The notes beneath the pieces were generated by a model. It did not search any database, was not told where the DNA came from, and was given only the letters and a program-made list of their open reading frames with translations. A program made the translations under genes and the position numbers. Below are positions 13,709 to 25,661 of a stretch of DNA of 54,193 nucleotides, piece after piece (within the stretch, counting starts at the first letter, position 1; each line of letters starts with the position of its first letter). Source of the stretch: Chromera velia. Lineage: Eukaryota; Sar; Chromeraceae. Location of the stretch: NCBI GenBank assembly GCA_018398765.1, contig JAHBMJ010001912.1, positions 42,787 through 96,979 on the forward strand, given 5' to 3'.

Positions 13709-14918
13709 TTCTTTCTTTCGGCCTCTTCGACTCTTTTTTTCTTTTTTTCCTGCATTTTTGAAATCCTCTAGTACATGTACTCATTCGCCACTAGGGCAGC
13801 ACAGAGCAAGAGAGCCAGAGCTACAAGGAAGTGTGACCCGTCGGGGGGGGGAAGAAGGCAGGAGGACGGGCAAGGTCGCGTGTGTGCGTGTGTGTTGATG
13901 TGTGAAAAACATTTGTGCATGAGTTCCTGTGCTTATATTAATGTACGTACGGAAAATTCAGGTAGTCTGTCAGACGCATGTCAAAGGACACGCTCAGTGT
14001 GAGAGAGAGAAGTAAGGAAGGGAGAGTTAGACAGTGGGAGAGGAAACGGAAAAATCTGACTGTGTTTTGTTGATGACTACGCGACAGAGAGAGCTTAGCG
14101 ATGAACAGAGATTCCTTGAGAGCGAAAGTGGGACGCAGAAAATAATGGTAAGAAGGGGTTTGGATCGGAACACTGAGTGAAACTTCAGCCATCCCTTCCT
14201 GCCAACCCCCCTGCCCGCAGGATTCCTCGCTCATTACTACAACTGGTACCTCGAGTGGCACATGGGTGGGCCGACTTTCTTCAAATACCTCCAGTACTAC
14301 TTCAAGATCGTGAAGAGGTTCAGGATGATGGCTTGGGACTTTGACTCGGATGCTGCTGGGGTGAGTCAGTCAGTGTTTTCATCCGATCTGTTGATTGTTT
14401 GATGCTTTCGATATTTCAAACTCGGGTCGTGAATCTTCCGGACTTCGACTCTGTTGGACCCTGTTGGGGCCTCTTTGGCTCGTTTCTTTTTTGTCTTTCT
14501 GTGTGTGTTCCATGTATCTGCCTTCCGCTTACAAGTCGACCTGCAATCCCAAGAGGAAAAAACTGTTCAAGGAGTGCGCTGTTGTTTGTCTCTGTATGCA
14601 TGTGTGTGCAGTACATGATAGACTACATGGCGGTCGATTTTACGAAGGAAGAGAAGGCCCAGTTCCTGGCGGCTCTGGACGAAGTGAACGACATGCAGAG
14701 CGGACTGCAGGAATACCTGACACCAAGGGACAAAATGCCGTCAGTCTGTGCATGGTGCTGCGTGTTTGGACTTGTTTTTTGTCATTCTTTCTTGAATGAA
14801 AATGTATCAAGTGACAGTGCAGAAAGAAACCAGATGATTTCTCTTTCTGTTGGGAGTCATCAGTTCTGGCTCTTTCGATTGTCTCTTTGTTCCTTCGATT
14901 GACACATTTTCTGTCTGC

Positions 14919-14952
<34 letters not shown>

Positions 14953-15301
14953 GTGTCTGTCTGTCTGTCTGACGTTCTTTCTCTTTCTCTCTTCCCCCCT
15001 TTCTCTCTCTCTTCGTCTGTTGTGTACGTAAAAAAAAAAAGAGCAAGAGAAGAAACATGCAGTGTTTCTGTCAAGTCTGACTTTTGACTGACAGAAAGAA
15101 AGAAAGAACGAGCGAACAAAATCTGCCTGCCTGCATGGCTGTCTTGTTTGAATTTCCTTGACTCCCTGTCAAGTTAAATACTCGTCCATAGACTCCAACC
15201 CACCCAGACTGCCGTCTCTGTCTGTGCATTTCATGGCAGTCCACCTCATCTTATCTCATCACGTCTGATCTGGCTCTGTGAGATGTGGGCCCAAGCATAC
15301 G

Positions 15302-15337
<36 letters not shown>

Positions 15338-17321
15338 CACCCCCCCCCCCTTCCTCCCTCCTGTGTGCAGCGACCTGCCGTCAATGCCTGACGAGACGAT
15401 CAAAATTTACGATGAGGCCCTGCGTTGCTTCCTGATGGTTTCCGACAAGAAGGAATTGAGGAAGCCCGAGACTCAGCGTCTCCTTGCACAGACAGAGGAG
15501 AGCAGAGAAGAGCTGGAGAAGATCACAAAGCCCATGCAGAAGATCAAGGAAGAGATTCTTGCCCAGGTCGACAAAATTGATGACGCACCGATTCTCAAAA
15601 AGACAAGGGAGGAGATGGACAAGGTCCACATCTTCGAGGCTTTGGACCCCGAGAGGGGGGGGTTCACCAAGCAGGAAATGATGGAGGTCTGTCGGTGAAA
15701 AACATTGAGAGAGAGGAACAAAACATAGTCCTGAGAGAAAGAAAATATTGCTTCTCCTTTTCATCTGCCTTTCCTCGATCGTCATTTCTTTCCTTCACCC
15801 CAACAAAATCCTTTCTGCGTCTTCTGTTTGCGAAAATAGGCCACGATTCCTTTCCGTCCCACTGCGTGCTTCTGTCTTCGTTGCTTCTCTCTCTCTCTCT
15901 CGGTAGTCGTTCAATCCTGTGCAGCCATTATTGCAGATTCTGCACGTTTCTGTCTTCGCATATCTTTCCCTCTGTCTCTTGTGGTGATCATTTTTCTTCT
16001 TGCACACGCCTTCTCAGTCCAGTTTCGCCTCGCCTCCCTCTCTCTCCCTCCGTGTGCGAGAGAGAGTGTATGTGGTTATGAGGCTTGTCTGTGCGTATGT
16101 ACGCATATAAATGTATATGTATGTACGCGAGCATTGTGTTTTTTCTTTTGTTTTTTTCTTTTCTTTTCGTTTCTTCCTCCCTTCTCTTTCTCCCTCGCTC
16201 TGTTCCTCCCCTCATCGCAGATCATGAACCCGAAGCTGACGGCCAGGCGGACGGACACGGAGATGGCCACCCCCGAGGAGATCAAACAGCTGCAGGACGA
16301 GATGCAGAAGGACGAGAACGCGTACGGGGTCTCCTACGGTGAGATGGGCAGACGGTATCTGGAGACCCTGAAGAAGTACGACGAGCTGAACGCGCTCCTG
16401 CAGAAGGACAACGGGAATCAGGTACTTCCTGGGATCGGTCGGACGTCGGGTGACCCCGTCATAGACGACGACGACGAGAGCAGCGGCGATCCCATTCAAG
16501 CTTTTTTCGAAGCCCGACTGAGGGAATCAGGGAATCCGGATAAGTTCTATCCGGTATCGGAAATGGCGAAAGACCAAAGTGAATTTCATGATATGTTCGA
16601 AGTGACTGACATTGACATTAGTGCGATTGCGGCAGAGCAGGGGATCGGTCCGGGGGTCAATGCAACGCAAAAGAAAAGTAGCTCTATTCCCGTGCCTCCG
16701 GGCGGAGCGAAGACCACCTTCGGTGAGCTTTTCGGGAAGCTCCACAAAGGGTGGAATCCTGAGGTTGCATTTGCTAATGAAGAGATAACTCAGGAGGAGT
16801 TAGACGAGTTTCATAAGGAAAGCGAGGAAGATTTTCAGCAGTCAGAAGACGAATTTGATTTTGAGGCAGACGTAGAAAAGGTTGAGGACTTCCTCAACGA
16901 ACCTCTACGAGAGATGGTCGATAAGATTGAGAAGAAAGAGGGAGCAGAACCTGCATCGGATGAGGAGGTAGATAGGTATTGGGTGGGAGATTTTACAAGA
17001 GCGCTAGGGAAGATGAGGAAGTATCGTGCTCTTCAGGACCGTCGAAAGAGGCTAGCAGACGAAAAGAAGAAAATCAATTGGCAAAAGAAACGAACCCGAC
17101 GTCACAACGACGACACTCCGAAGTGGAGATATGATGTCTGGGACAAGAAAGGTCCCCGCCCGAAATCTCGCAACTACGGTGCGAGGCTTGTCAAGGCCCT
17201 TGCCGGAAGAAGGAGGGTTCGAGAGAAGAAACGGAAAGAGAAGGCAGAAAAGAGGGAGGCACAGAAGAAAGGGACAGATTCGTTCGAGGACGATGACGAT
17301 GACGATGATGACTTTGATTGA
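12024..17321 (+). CDS. Unidentified secretory/plastid-targeted protein, 9 exons
   Basis: Exons: 12024-12313, 12442-12589, 12903-13061, 13518-13549, 13772-13830, 14221-14360, 14612-14739, 15371-15686, 16221-17321. All phases close, giving about 790 residues. The protein opens with a signal peptide, MLSMSVFIFLVALLPSASA, then FFPTSQ. The ASA|FF context matches the phenylalanine-dependent ASAFAP-type cleavage motif of complex-plastid preproteins. An Arg-rich transit-like stretch follows. The body is mostly helical and charged (for example FLAHYYNWYLEWHM and KYLQYYFKIVKRF), with a coiled coil in exon 8. The last exon carries acidic segments, then a strongly basic block (KKKINWQKKRTRRHNDD), and ends in a poly-Asp tail. 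I recognise no domain. Exons 4 and 5 are short and the least certain; alternative acceptors exist near 13795. A lineage-specific plastid RNA/ribosome-associated protein is possible but unproven. Confidence 0.8.
13597..13720 (+). repeat. Intronic (TTTC)n microsatellite
   Basis: A long TTTC array in the intron between exons 4 and 5 of the 12024-17321 gene. It leads into further pyrimidine-rich sequence before the ctctag acceptor at 13771. It is pyrimidine-rich on the sense strand. Confidence 0.9.
14909..15010 (+). repeat. Intronic (CTGT)n and CT-rich tract
   Basis: A CTGT array followed by CT-rich sequence, in the intron between exons 7 and 8 of the 12024-17321 gene. A second tract, (CT)n at about 15303-15334 followed by C-rich sequence, abuts the exon 8 acceptor. 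Both are pyrimidine-rich on the sense strand. Confidence 0.85.
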
Positions 17322-19281
17322 GAAAGAAACTAGGAAGAGGGGGGGGGGAGGAATTCTTTTGACGATCGACCGCCTTTTTCTTTGTTTCCCCGTCTTTTCA
17401 GGATCTGTCTGTATGCGTATTTGTTTGGATGCGGACAAAAAGAGGAGAGACACACTTGCTTGCACTAGTCGTCTCAGAAAGCAATTTTGGGGCGAGAAGG
17501 AAGACGGACCGAGTGTGTGTGAAAGAGAGAAAGAAGAACTTTTCTCTGAAAGAGGGCTGCATGGGTCTTCAATGTGAAAGAATGCTGCCTTCCCTGTCTC
17601 AATCTGTCCATCCGGTGGGACTATTTGCAAGAAAGTCATCGTCCTCTGCTTCCTCTACCCACCTCTTTCCCTTCCTGATTCCCCCCCCCCCCNTTCTCCA
17701 AGGCAATCGCACCTTGAGTGAGCAAGTTCATGGAGCGCCATTTCCTTTCTCTTCGTCCTTTCTCCTCTTCGATCGTTTCCATTCGGCTGAGAGTCCTGTG
17801 TCCCCTCTGAATTCCGTTTCGTTACTTTCGTCCCCTCCTTCAAAATCTGCTCAACCATCTTGGGCACCGGCTGCTCCATCGGTAAACTGGTGGAGGGCTG
17901 AGATGATTTTTCTATTCCTCAACTACAAAGATCTTGTTAAGTACAGCTGATACTCAAAGCAGCATTTTGTTGCATCATGTTTGTATCTTATTCATTATTC
18001 TTATAATGAACTTTGTAGCTATAAACACAACTCATTTGTACTAATGTTACATAGTAATGTAGATTAATTTGTTATAAATTCTAGTATAAATTTTTATTCA
18101 AAAAAATTATATTATTATAAAGTTTGCCTATATAGTTTTAATATTGCTGAGAAAAAAATATACAAATCTGTGTACTACTAGTTCTAGTACTAGTGCATTC
18201 AACTGCATTGTACAGTAAAGTGCAGTAGGCTGTACATATATATTTCATTGATTTCTTTCTTTAATTGTCCAGTCTGCTTCAGTCCTCTCGTAATTAACTT
18301 TTTTAGATCCAAAACTCTTCTTTATTTTCTAGTTTAATTTATCAATTTTCAGAACTTCTTGAAGTCTTTTCTCTCATATATTTTTCGAAAAAATATGAAA
18401 AGGCTTGCATCCTATTAAGACACTTAATTAATGCAAGCATCGCGAGGTTACGCCTAAGGCTACTAATAGCTACGCAGAAGTAGAGTTAGCCGACTGTGCA
18501 ATAGAGGACTCACTTGCATGAAGTTGCATCTTCTAACTTAATTCATCTTAATTTATCTCAGAAAATTTTGTAACCGGTACTAGGTCTGATAGTGACCGGT
18601 CCACAATATGGTAGACTTCTATTAGTTTCTAATAACTTTTTAGATTACTTTCTATATATATTGGGGCAGAGGGCGGGGGGGAAGATGTTTTTCTGGTATT
18701 TTCTGGCTTTCGCAGAACGCTACCGCCTCCGCTATGGAGCTCCAGGCGGCCGGGCGGCTGGGGAGGTCCAAAGCAGTTTGAGAGGGTGCCGGTTAGGGCT
18801 GGTGGCCGCAAAAGTGTGGCGCCTCGCGGGCTTTTTCGGGGCTCTGCCCCCCCGACCCCCCTTATATAACCCCCCCACGACGAGGGCGCCCCTAGAGCTC
18901 GGCCGGGCGTTANCCCCCCGCCGCGGGGAGCCTTAATTCGCGCGCACGCATGCACCGGCCCGCGCGCCATGGCCCGCCCCGCACCCATGCATACCGGCCC
19001 GGCGTGATGTTTAGCTATAGCTTGCACTTAGCGACTGAGACTGCCCGCATGACATCCGCATGACAGTGCGTTCCAGCCCTCCTGTCGTTTGTTCACAGCG
19101 TTTTCAATCGCTCTGAAGCTGTTTCTTCTGTTCTATGAGCTCTGCACGCCAGTGAAAATTTCTGCTCTCCAAACAACGCTTCGTCTCTTTTCCTCTGTCT
19201 CCACTTACTCATACTTACTCGGGCCCTATCCAAGAACAGTGCACACCTTGACCGACAGACTGACGGGGGGCATAGAAGACA
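17322..19281. other. Intergenic: 3' flank, AT-rich block, then GC-rich repeat
   Basis: After the stop codon there is a poly-G run (17338-17348) and a poly-C run with an unresolved base at about 17692. From about 17930 to 18660 the sequence is AT-rich with no gene. At about 18660-18960 it switches abruptly to a GC-rich block with a homopolymeric 'ggggctctgcccccccgacc' motif and another unresolved base at about 18913. This looks like a dispersed repeat. I see no gene. Confidence 0.5.
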
Positions 19282-22200
19282 ATGAACAAACAATCGAATG
19301 GCCCTGTGCCTTCGGCTGCTGCCTCCGGGACTTCCTTGCAGAAGCAAAAGTCGGCAGGGGCTCTTCCGAGAAAACCGTCCCAAAGACAAGGATCCACAGC
19401 CGGGGGAGTGAATGCTCCGGGTCGAAGTGGAACCTCAATAGTCGCCAGCAGGAGTCCCTCAGTTGCCGCTCTTCTTAATCAAGATGGACCAGAGGCCGTC
19501 ACAGAGTCCCTTTCCAAGTCCGTCAAGAGCTCAGGAGTGAAACCGATGAATGCGGACAACATCACGGAGAAGGCGACGGCCCAGGTGATGGAGTACAAAG
19601 ACAGACAGAACAGACGAGATCTTCTCCAAGATGAGCTCTCCGAGGTATGGTCTCCGTACCTCTATTCATATCCCTCATGATCCTTCTCAACCTGAGTGTC
19701 TACCGAAAGTCTCACATCCCCATGCTCCCTCGTATCTGCACTGCATCTCGATGATTCCAGCAAACCTTCCATCCACACATCTCATCTGACGCGTCGTATC
19801 GCTCTGATTTTGGTACCCCCCCTTCTTATTGCTCTGACGGTTCTCTGCCTGGACCGAACACTTTATAGACGCCTTCATTTCTCCCTCGTTCTTTGCCTGC
19901 TGACAGGAGTTGGAATTTTCTTCTCTTTCTTCCGCTCCCTCTCTTGTTCGTGTTCCACGTATGAGCCTTCGAGCGCCTCACTTCGCCCGCCTGCAGCACG
20001 TTGAAGAAACGAACAGAATTACATTTAAGAACGGGACAATAAAATGAAAAGAGAAGAACGGGGTTCGTCATTTTCTACGTGATTTCTTTGCAACGATTGT
20101 TTGGGTCCTCCTTTTTCTTTTTTTCCCTGTATGTCTGTCTTCCTCGCCCTCACCCTTCCCAGGTAAAGGAGGAACTGGCAAATTTGGAGAAGCAAATGAG
20201 GAAGCTGAAGGAAGAAGAGAACAAATTGGGAGCCTCCAATCACATCGACTCACAGAAACTTGAGGTCAGTCACTCAGTCAGTCTGTATCTCTCAACTTGA
20301 AGGAAGTTTTTTCTCCTATCACACACCTTCCTCCTTTCTTCTCGTATTTACCCACAAAGCTCCCGTGTTCCCACGCTGCGTGTATGTCCTTCTCTCTTCT
20401 TCTCTCTGCCATTCGACTTTTCTTCATTTGCCCGCCAATATCCCATCGGCCGCCTCATGACTTAATTGCATCATTCTTTTCTCTGTTTTTCTTTTCTGCT
20501 TCCCCTTCCTTTTTTCGCACCATCCACTTTTTCGTGCAGAGCATCCGAGCTCAAGTCAAAAGGGACAGCACCGAACTGGACGTTCTGCGCACCGAGACGG
20601 CACAACTGAGCGGGACATGCTCTAAGCTGAGCGAAGGTTAGTCTACCTGTCCGTCGGTCGGTCTACAGGAGATTTTCGCTTTTTGCTTTTTTTTTGGATC
20701 ACTGTATCCGGGTATGAATCGGTCCCGTGGTAAATAGAGTGAAGCCGGGTAGGTCAGCCATTTAGATTCTCTCTATATGCGTCATTCGACTCATTCGTAC
20801 AGAGTCTGCTTTCCTTCCTCTGCATTGTCTACTCCACTGTTGCAAGCCTCTCGCACACGCGAACGAACGAAACGTAATTGGTTGAGCCCGCTTGCACCCG
20901 CATGCTTTGTCTTGTCTACTTCCCTTCCCTCCCCTACCCCCCCTGTGGTGTTATTTGAAGAGGGGTGTTTGGACAAGGTACAAATATGCCCATTTCTTCG
21001 TCATGCATGCAGGACTGAAGGAGACGACTCAAAAGTGCGAGGAGGCGGACGAAGATTTGAGGCAGAAGAGAGAACAGATGGCAACCATGCAGCACGCACT
21101 TAATGAAGCAGAGGTAAGCAGGCACGAAGGCTTGGCTTTTCTCTTTCTCCTTTTCCCTGGATCTTTCCTCAAGTTTTTGTTCCTTCAATTGGACGCTTCA
21201 CTCATAGAATCCAATTTGGGGAACCTCAATTGGTCAATCCTTATGTTGAACGGACGCGTCCACTCATCTTTCCTACTCGGAGTGTGTACTTCAACATGCT
21301 GCAGGCAAAGGTTCTTGTCATGTTCTTTTCTTTGCTTCCGTTTCTCGGTCCCCTCATGATATTTTCTCCAAACACTTTTTTTCTTCTTTCCTTTCTTCAT
21401 CCCTTTATTGCCGGCTCGCATGCTTGCTTGCTTGCTTGCTGATCCACCGCGACGGTATAGGGAATGATTCGGTCTGTGAGTGTGCCGGCCGGGCGTTCTC
21501 TCCTCTTACTGTGAGTGCTCCTCCGACCCTTTCGCTTTCTTCACTCTGTGCTTGCTTCCTTCATTCCCTCGCTCTCTACTTTCAGAAGGAGGTCAAGCGA
21601 TTGAAAGAAGCGAAGATGGCGAAGACCAAGGAGAGGGACCGAGTGAATCAGAAAATCCAACAAGCGGTCAGTCACTGTTTTCAGGGATCCCACAGGCGGC
21701 CAGCTAGTCAGTCACTTGCTGAATTTCTCTATGTGGAGTGCGTATACATAACAGAAAAAAGGCCATCAAATCGTCTTCGCTTGATAGAAGAAAAAAAAGA
21801 CAGACTACCGGAGGGATGCAGGCAGGCAGGCGTGTCAGCTGTCTGTCTACCCTTTGGCTTCCTGATGTGCATCGCTCCCTTCCTCCGTGGTTCACACAAG
21901 ACTCTTCACCTTCCTTGGGCTTGAGTGGGGGGGTGAGGGTCCCTTCAAGCTGTTGAGGGAAAGAAAGATGAAGGGTGTATTACTCGTATCTCTGTAGCCT
22001 CACATGGATTGATGTGTCCGCGCATCCCTGCAGACACGAACGGGATGGCAGATGGCGATGGTCTGTGATCAGACTTTCAAAGCAAAACCAAGTCAGTGAG
22101 TGAATGAGTGGGGTGGGTGAGTGCGTGAGAGCCCGCTTGCATGATTGATCTCTCGAGAAAAGACTGAAAGAAACACGGAAAGAAAATGACGTCGCTAGCT

Positions 22201-22449
22201 TCTGTTTCACCCTCCTTAATTTCTTCCTTTCTTACACGCTCCAATCGGCTGGCGTTTCGCTACTTGAATCTGACAGGATTGATGTAAACTAAATTTCAAA
22301 CAAAGACTGTTTCCTCATATTCTGACAGACAGCATTGGACGCACTTTGGAGGCATTGTCTTTCTGTATTTCCTTCACGAAAATTCTCGTATCCGCACTCT
22401 CGTAACCCCCCTGAATGAGCTGAATGCAGAGGACCGGACATCGAAGTGA
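19282..22449 (+). CDS. Coiled-coil protein of unknown function, 5 firm exons plus a tentative last exon
   Basis: Exons 19282-19644, 20163-20264, 20540-20636, 21013-21113 and 21586-21666 join with closing phases. The start is ATG at 19282. The first about 75 residues are Ser/Pro/Gln/Gly-rich and disordered. From about residue 90 on, the protein is a continuous coiled coil (for example VKEELANLEKQMRKLKEEEN, LKETTQKCEEADEDLRQKRE, KEVKRLKEAKMAKTKERDRV). The 3' end is uncertain. Two acceptors fit in phase: 22329, giving TALDALWRHCLSVF and a stop at 22416-22418, or 22333, giving HWTHFGGIVFLYF and a stop at 22447-22449. The family could be a cytoskeletal or intraflagellar coiled coil, but no diagnostic motif is visible. 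Confidence 0.7.
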
Positions 22450-23593
22450 CTGGTGGCTGGAGGGGGGCGGGGGGGGTTTTGGACATTTGGGAACGGGAAG
22501 AGAGAGATGGAGACAGGAAGGGGGGGGGGGCTGCATCTGCAGAGGGCTCGGGAGGGAATTTTACCATCTCTGCTTCTCTATCTTTTTGTCTCTAGACGTG
22601 TGCACTTGCCTTTGCCTTCACAAGTGTGTGTACAGAGGGAAAACGGGGGCTGCACTTACCTGAGGCAAAAAAGACAAACCGCTGGCTTAATTCGGTTTTG
22701 GTCGCTTACTGTGCGTCCATTTCCTCTATTCTTTTACCCAATGGTTCCTTAAGCGTTCTCACCATCACCGCACATAGTCCTTCCGTCAGGCGGGAAAGGG
22801 GCCAGACAGGTCGGGAGTCAGCCATGAAGAGGCGGTCCTACCAACAGGGCAGAAGAGAAATAAAAGAAGGAGAAAGAGAAAGAGAAAATGTCCGTCGATC
22901 GACTGGATGGTCAATTTGGGGTTGGGGAGGGAAGGGCTGATTTGTTATACGCGAATTCATTTCGTGGAAGACGGGGGGGGGACAGATCGGTCGATCGAAT
23001 GAGGATGTTTGTTTGCCTTTCTCCTTTTTGCATCTGCTCTTCCTGTTTCTGCTGTCTGAATCGAGAAAGGGAGCCTTGCCAGAGGGCGAAATGGGATTAT
23101 TGATTCGCATGTAGTCCTCGCATTGCGCTTCCTGCAACCCCTCTTTCCTTGCCTTGCCTTTCCGTCCCCTGCAGTCGCTTTCCTTGCTCGTTCCTCCATC
23201 GGCCTGTGTCCTCTTCAATCCTGCTACCCCTCCATTTCAGTCACTCGACCTCTTCCAGTCTGGATCCATTAATTGAATTTCAACGTGCTCGTTCTCTTTA
23301 GTTCCCGTGTTTTCTCACGATTTTCTGTTTCCCTCCCTGGGGATCGCAACGAAATCGAGTAGATGTCAGCTTGTTTCAGCGGTGCATGCGACAGCATACC
23401 AGTGACAGTCATGGGAGAACCGAGGGGAGAACTGTAATTCAACTTATATCTGACGACTCCTATGTCAACCAGCCGGGTCCAGCCCTACAAGTACCCTAGA
23501 CAAGTACCGGTATATCAGTAGTATATCTAGCTTGGCCAGTTCATATCTAAGTTACAGACTAAGCATATATAGTACATCATAGTTATATATGTA
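22450..23593. other. Intergenic, no gene seen
   Basis: Poly-G runs at about 22457-22478 and 22520-22530, and mixed low-complexity sequence. From about 23440 it becomes AT-rich, running into a (TA)n array at 23595-23620. No supported coding region. Confidence 0.5.
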
Positions 23594-23621
23594 TTATATA
23601 TATATATATATATATATATAA

Positions 23622-23956
23622 GCCCTGGCCCTTGAATTGTGACCATTCAACCACCCTTTGCATCGACTGATCTGTATGGATGAATCTGTATAGTTTTCTT
23701 TTTCATTTTTCAATTCTTTTTTTTTTTTGTAAAAAAAAATGGCCAGCTCTAGGTAGGGCCCTATCTGAAAGCGGTATAAGCGCTCTCATCGCGCGCGTGC
23801 ACGTTGATGACAGACGTATGACAATGGCGCAAAATATAAGAGTAAAGGGTAACATGGTGTTTGTCTGTGTGTGAGTCAGTGGGTGTTGGCAGGTGTTTAT
23901 CTATAGGTACGTTAGGATGGTATACGCCCATTTGGTCACAATTCAAGGGCCAGGGC
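23622..23956. mobile_element. MITE copy 1 (335 bp, long terminal inverted repeats)
   Basis: Starts GCCCTGGCCCTTGAATTGTG and ends with the exact reverse complement; about 24 bp of terminal inverted repeat are perfect. The interior has a poly-T/poly-A stretch and no coding capacity. The left flank is a (TA)n array. It is nearly identical to copy 2 at 24767-25101, with the same length and about 7 differences, all transitions. No transposase is visible, so it is non-autonomous. Confidence 0.9.
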
Positions 23957-24766
23957 ATCGTAAGCTGTGTAACTTTGATTTCTTTTTTCTCTTGAATAAA
24001 CGTCTTTGCCGTCTCTGCCGTCTCTGCAGGTTACTTAGAGCGACTGACTCTCTCTCTGGGCGGCGTTTCTCGGAAAGTTGGTCTTCTTCGATTTGGACCC
24101 TTTTTTGCTCCCCCCCTCCCCCTTCCCTCTGTGTGTATGTATGTATGTGTGTGTATGTATGTATGTGTATGTGTGTGTGTGTGTGTGTGTATGTGTGTGT
24201 GGATGAATAGATGGATGGATGGATGAGTGGTTGGTTAGTTGGGTGGGTAGGTAGGTTACTGAGTGTGAGGGTGTACGCAGGCTAGTTCAGAGGTTGGGTG
24301 TACAGAGCTAGCAGGGATGGAGAGAGAGAGAGAGAGAGAGAGGAGACAGGCCTTTCACGGAAGCAGAGAGTATGTGTGACAGGAGAAGTATGACTGAATA
24401 GACGAATGACTATCAGTGAATGAAAGAGCAGAGAGGTGCAGTGGGCAGGACATGGTAGAAAAGAGTGATGAAAGATAAACAAAACAGACGAGTGTACACT
24501 GTACGGAAGGGCTTGGCAATCGGTTGGTAGAAAGTGAANGATAGGGGCACATTCAGTCAGACAGTGTACCTGATGGTAGAAAGCTTGTGGTAGAAGAGCG
24601 AAAGAGAGAGAGAAGGGAAGAAGGCAGGCAGGGAGAGAACACAAATGGGTTGGTTACTTGGTAGGTCGGTTGGGTGGCCTTTTCCTTCCGTTCATGTGTT
24701 CTGCCAGTCAGAAAGAAAAAGAAGTCATTTCGAGAAAAACACGTTTTTATGGTTTAACTCTACGAA
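23957..24766. other. 810-bp segment between two direct MITE copies
   Basis: Contains GT/TATG repeats (about 24130-24200), a GGAT/GGTT-type tract, a (GA)n run at about 24319-24342 and one unresolved base at about 24539. No gene recognised. Its ends are cgta... and ...tacg, next to the MITE termini. Confidence 0.6.
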
Positions 24767-25101
24767 GCCCTGGCCCTTGAATTGTGACCATTCAACCACC
24801 CTTTGCATCGACTGATCTGTATGGATGAATCTGTATAGTTTTCTTTTTCATTTTTCAATTCTTTTTTTTTTTTGTAAAAAAAAATGGCCAGCTCCAGGTG
24901 GGGCCCTATCTGAAAGCGGTATAAGCGCTCTCATTGCGCGCGTGCACGTCGATGACAGACGTACGACAATGGCGCAAAATATAAGAGTAAAGGGTAACAT
25001 GGTGTTTGTCTGTGTATGAGTTAGTGGGTGTTGGCAGGTGTTTATCTATAGGTACGTTAGGATGGTATACGCCCATTTGGTCACAATTCAAGGGCCAGGG
25101 C
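24767..25101. mobile_element. MITE copy 2 (335 bp)
   Basis: Same family, orientation and length as 23622-23956, with the same perfect terminal inverted repeats. The right flank is a (TA)n array (about 25102-25140), mirroring the (TA)n on the left of copy 1. Confidence 0.9.
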
Positions 25102-25138
<37 letters not shown>

Positions 25139-25419
25139 TAGATATATGTAAAATGAGTTAAAATTACTTCAATTCTAGCTTCAATTGAGTCTAGCTATCA
25201 GTCGAGCTATGTATGTTTCTAGGTATGTTTATGCCAGTGAAACTAGCAAATTAGTAGTAATAAAAGGAATCGACATATAATAATGTATGACTAACTGTAA
25301 AACATCTGTAAGACAAAACGGTGACAGTGCTCTTGGGCACTACAAAATCACTTTTCACTTTAAAGATTCACTTAAGTAGAACAGTTATCACCATATAGAC
25401 TCATGATAAGACTAGTAAC

Positions 25420-25661
25420 CTCCCTGAACCTAAATACCACTTGAAAAAATATAAATTATATTATATAATCGAGATGATCTTTATCTGTGGCATCGGTTTT
25501 CAAAAGACCGTCCACGCCTGCGGCGTAGATAGTCAAGACACCGTCCAGATATGCGGCTTTGGCTTTCGAGACACCATAAATGATCCGCGCCTGCGGCGTG
25601 GACTTTCAAGCTTATCCCAAAATGCGGCTTGAACTTTCAAGTGGTAGTTAGGTTCAGGGAG
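25420..25661. mobile_element. Second MITE family (242 bp, 27-bp TIR with one mismatch)
   Basis: Left end CTCCCTGAACCTAAATACCA and right end its inverse with one mismatch (A/C at position 15), giving about 27-bp terminal inverted repeats. Inside are four imperfect units centred on TGCGGC(G/T), at about 25519, 25554, 25593 and 25623. Flanks on both sides contain GACTAGT. Non-coding. Confidence 0.8.

Noticed and set aside
22838-23218. 126-residue minus-strand ORF (MKRTQADGGTSKESD...)
   Set aside because: No domain, no splice context and low-complexity composition; not convincing as a gene.
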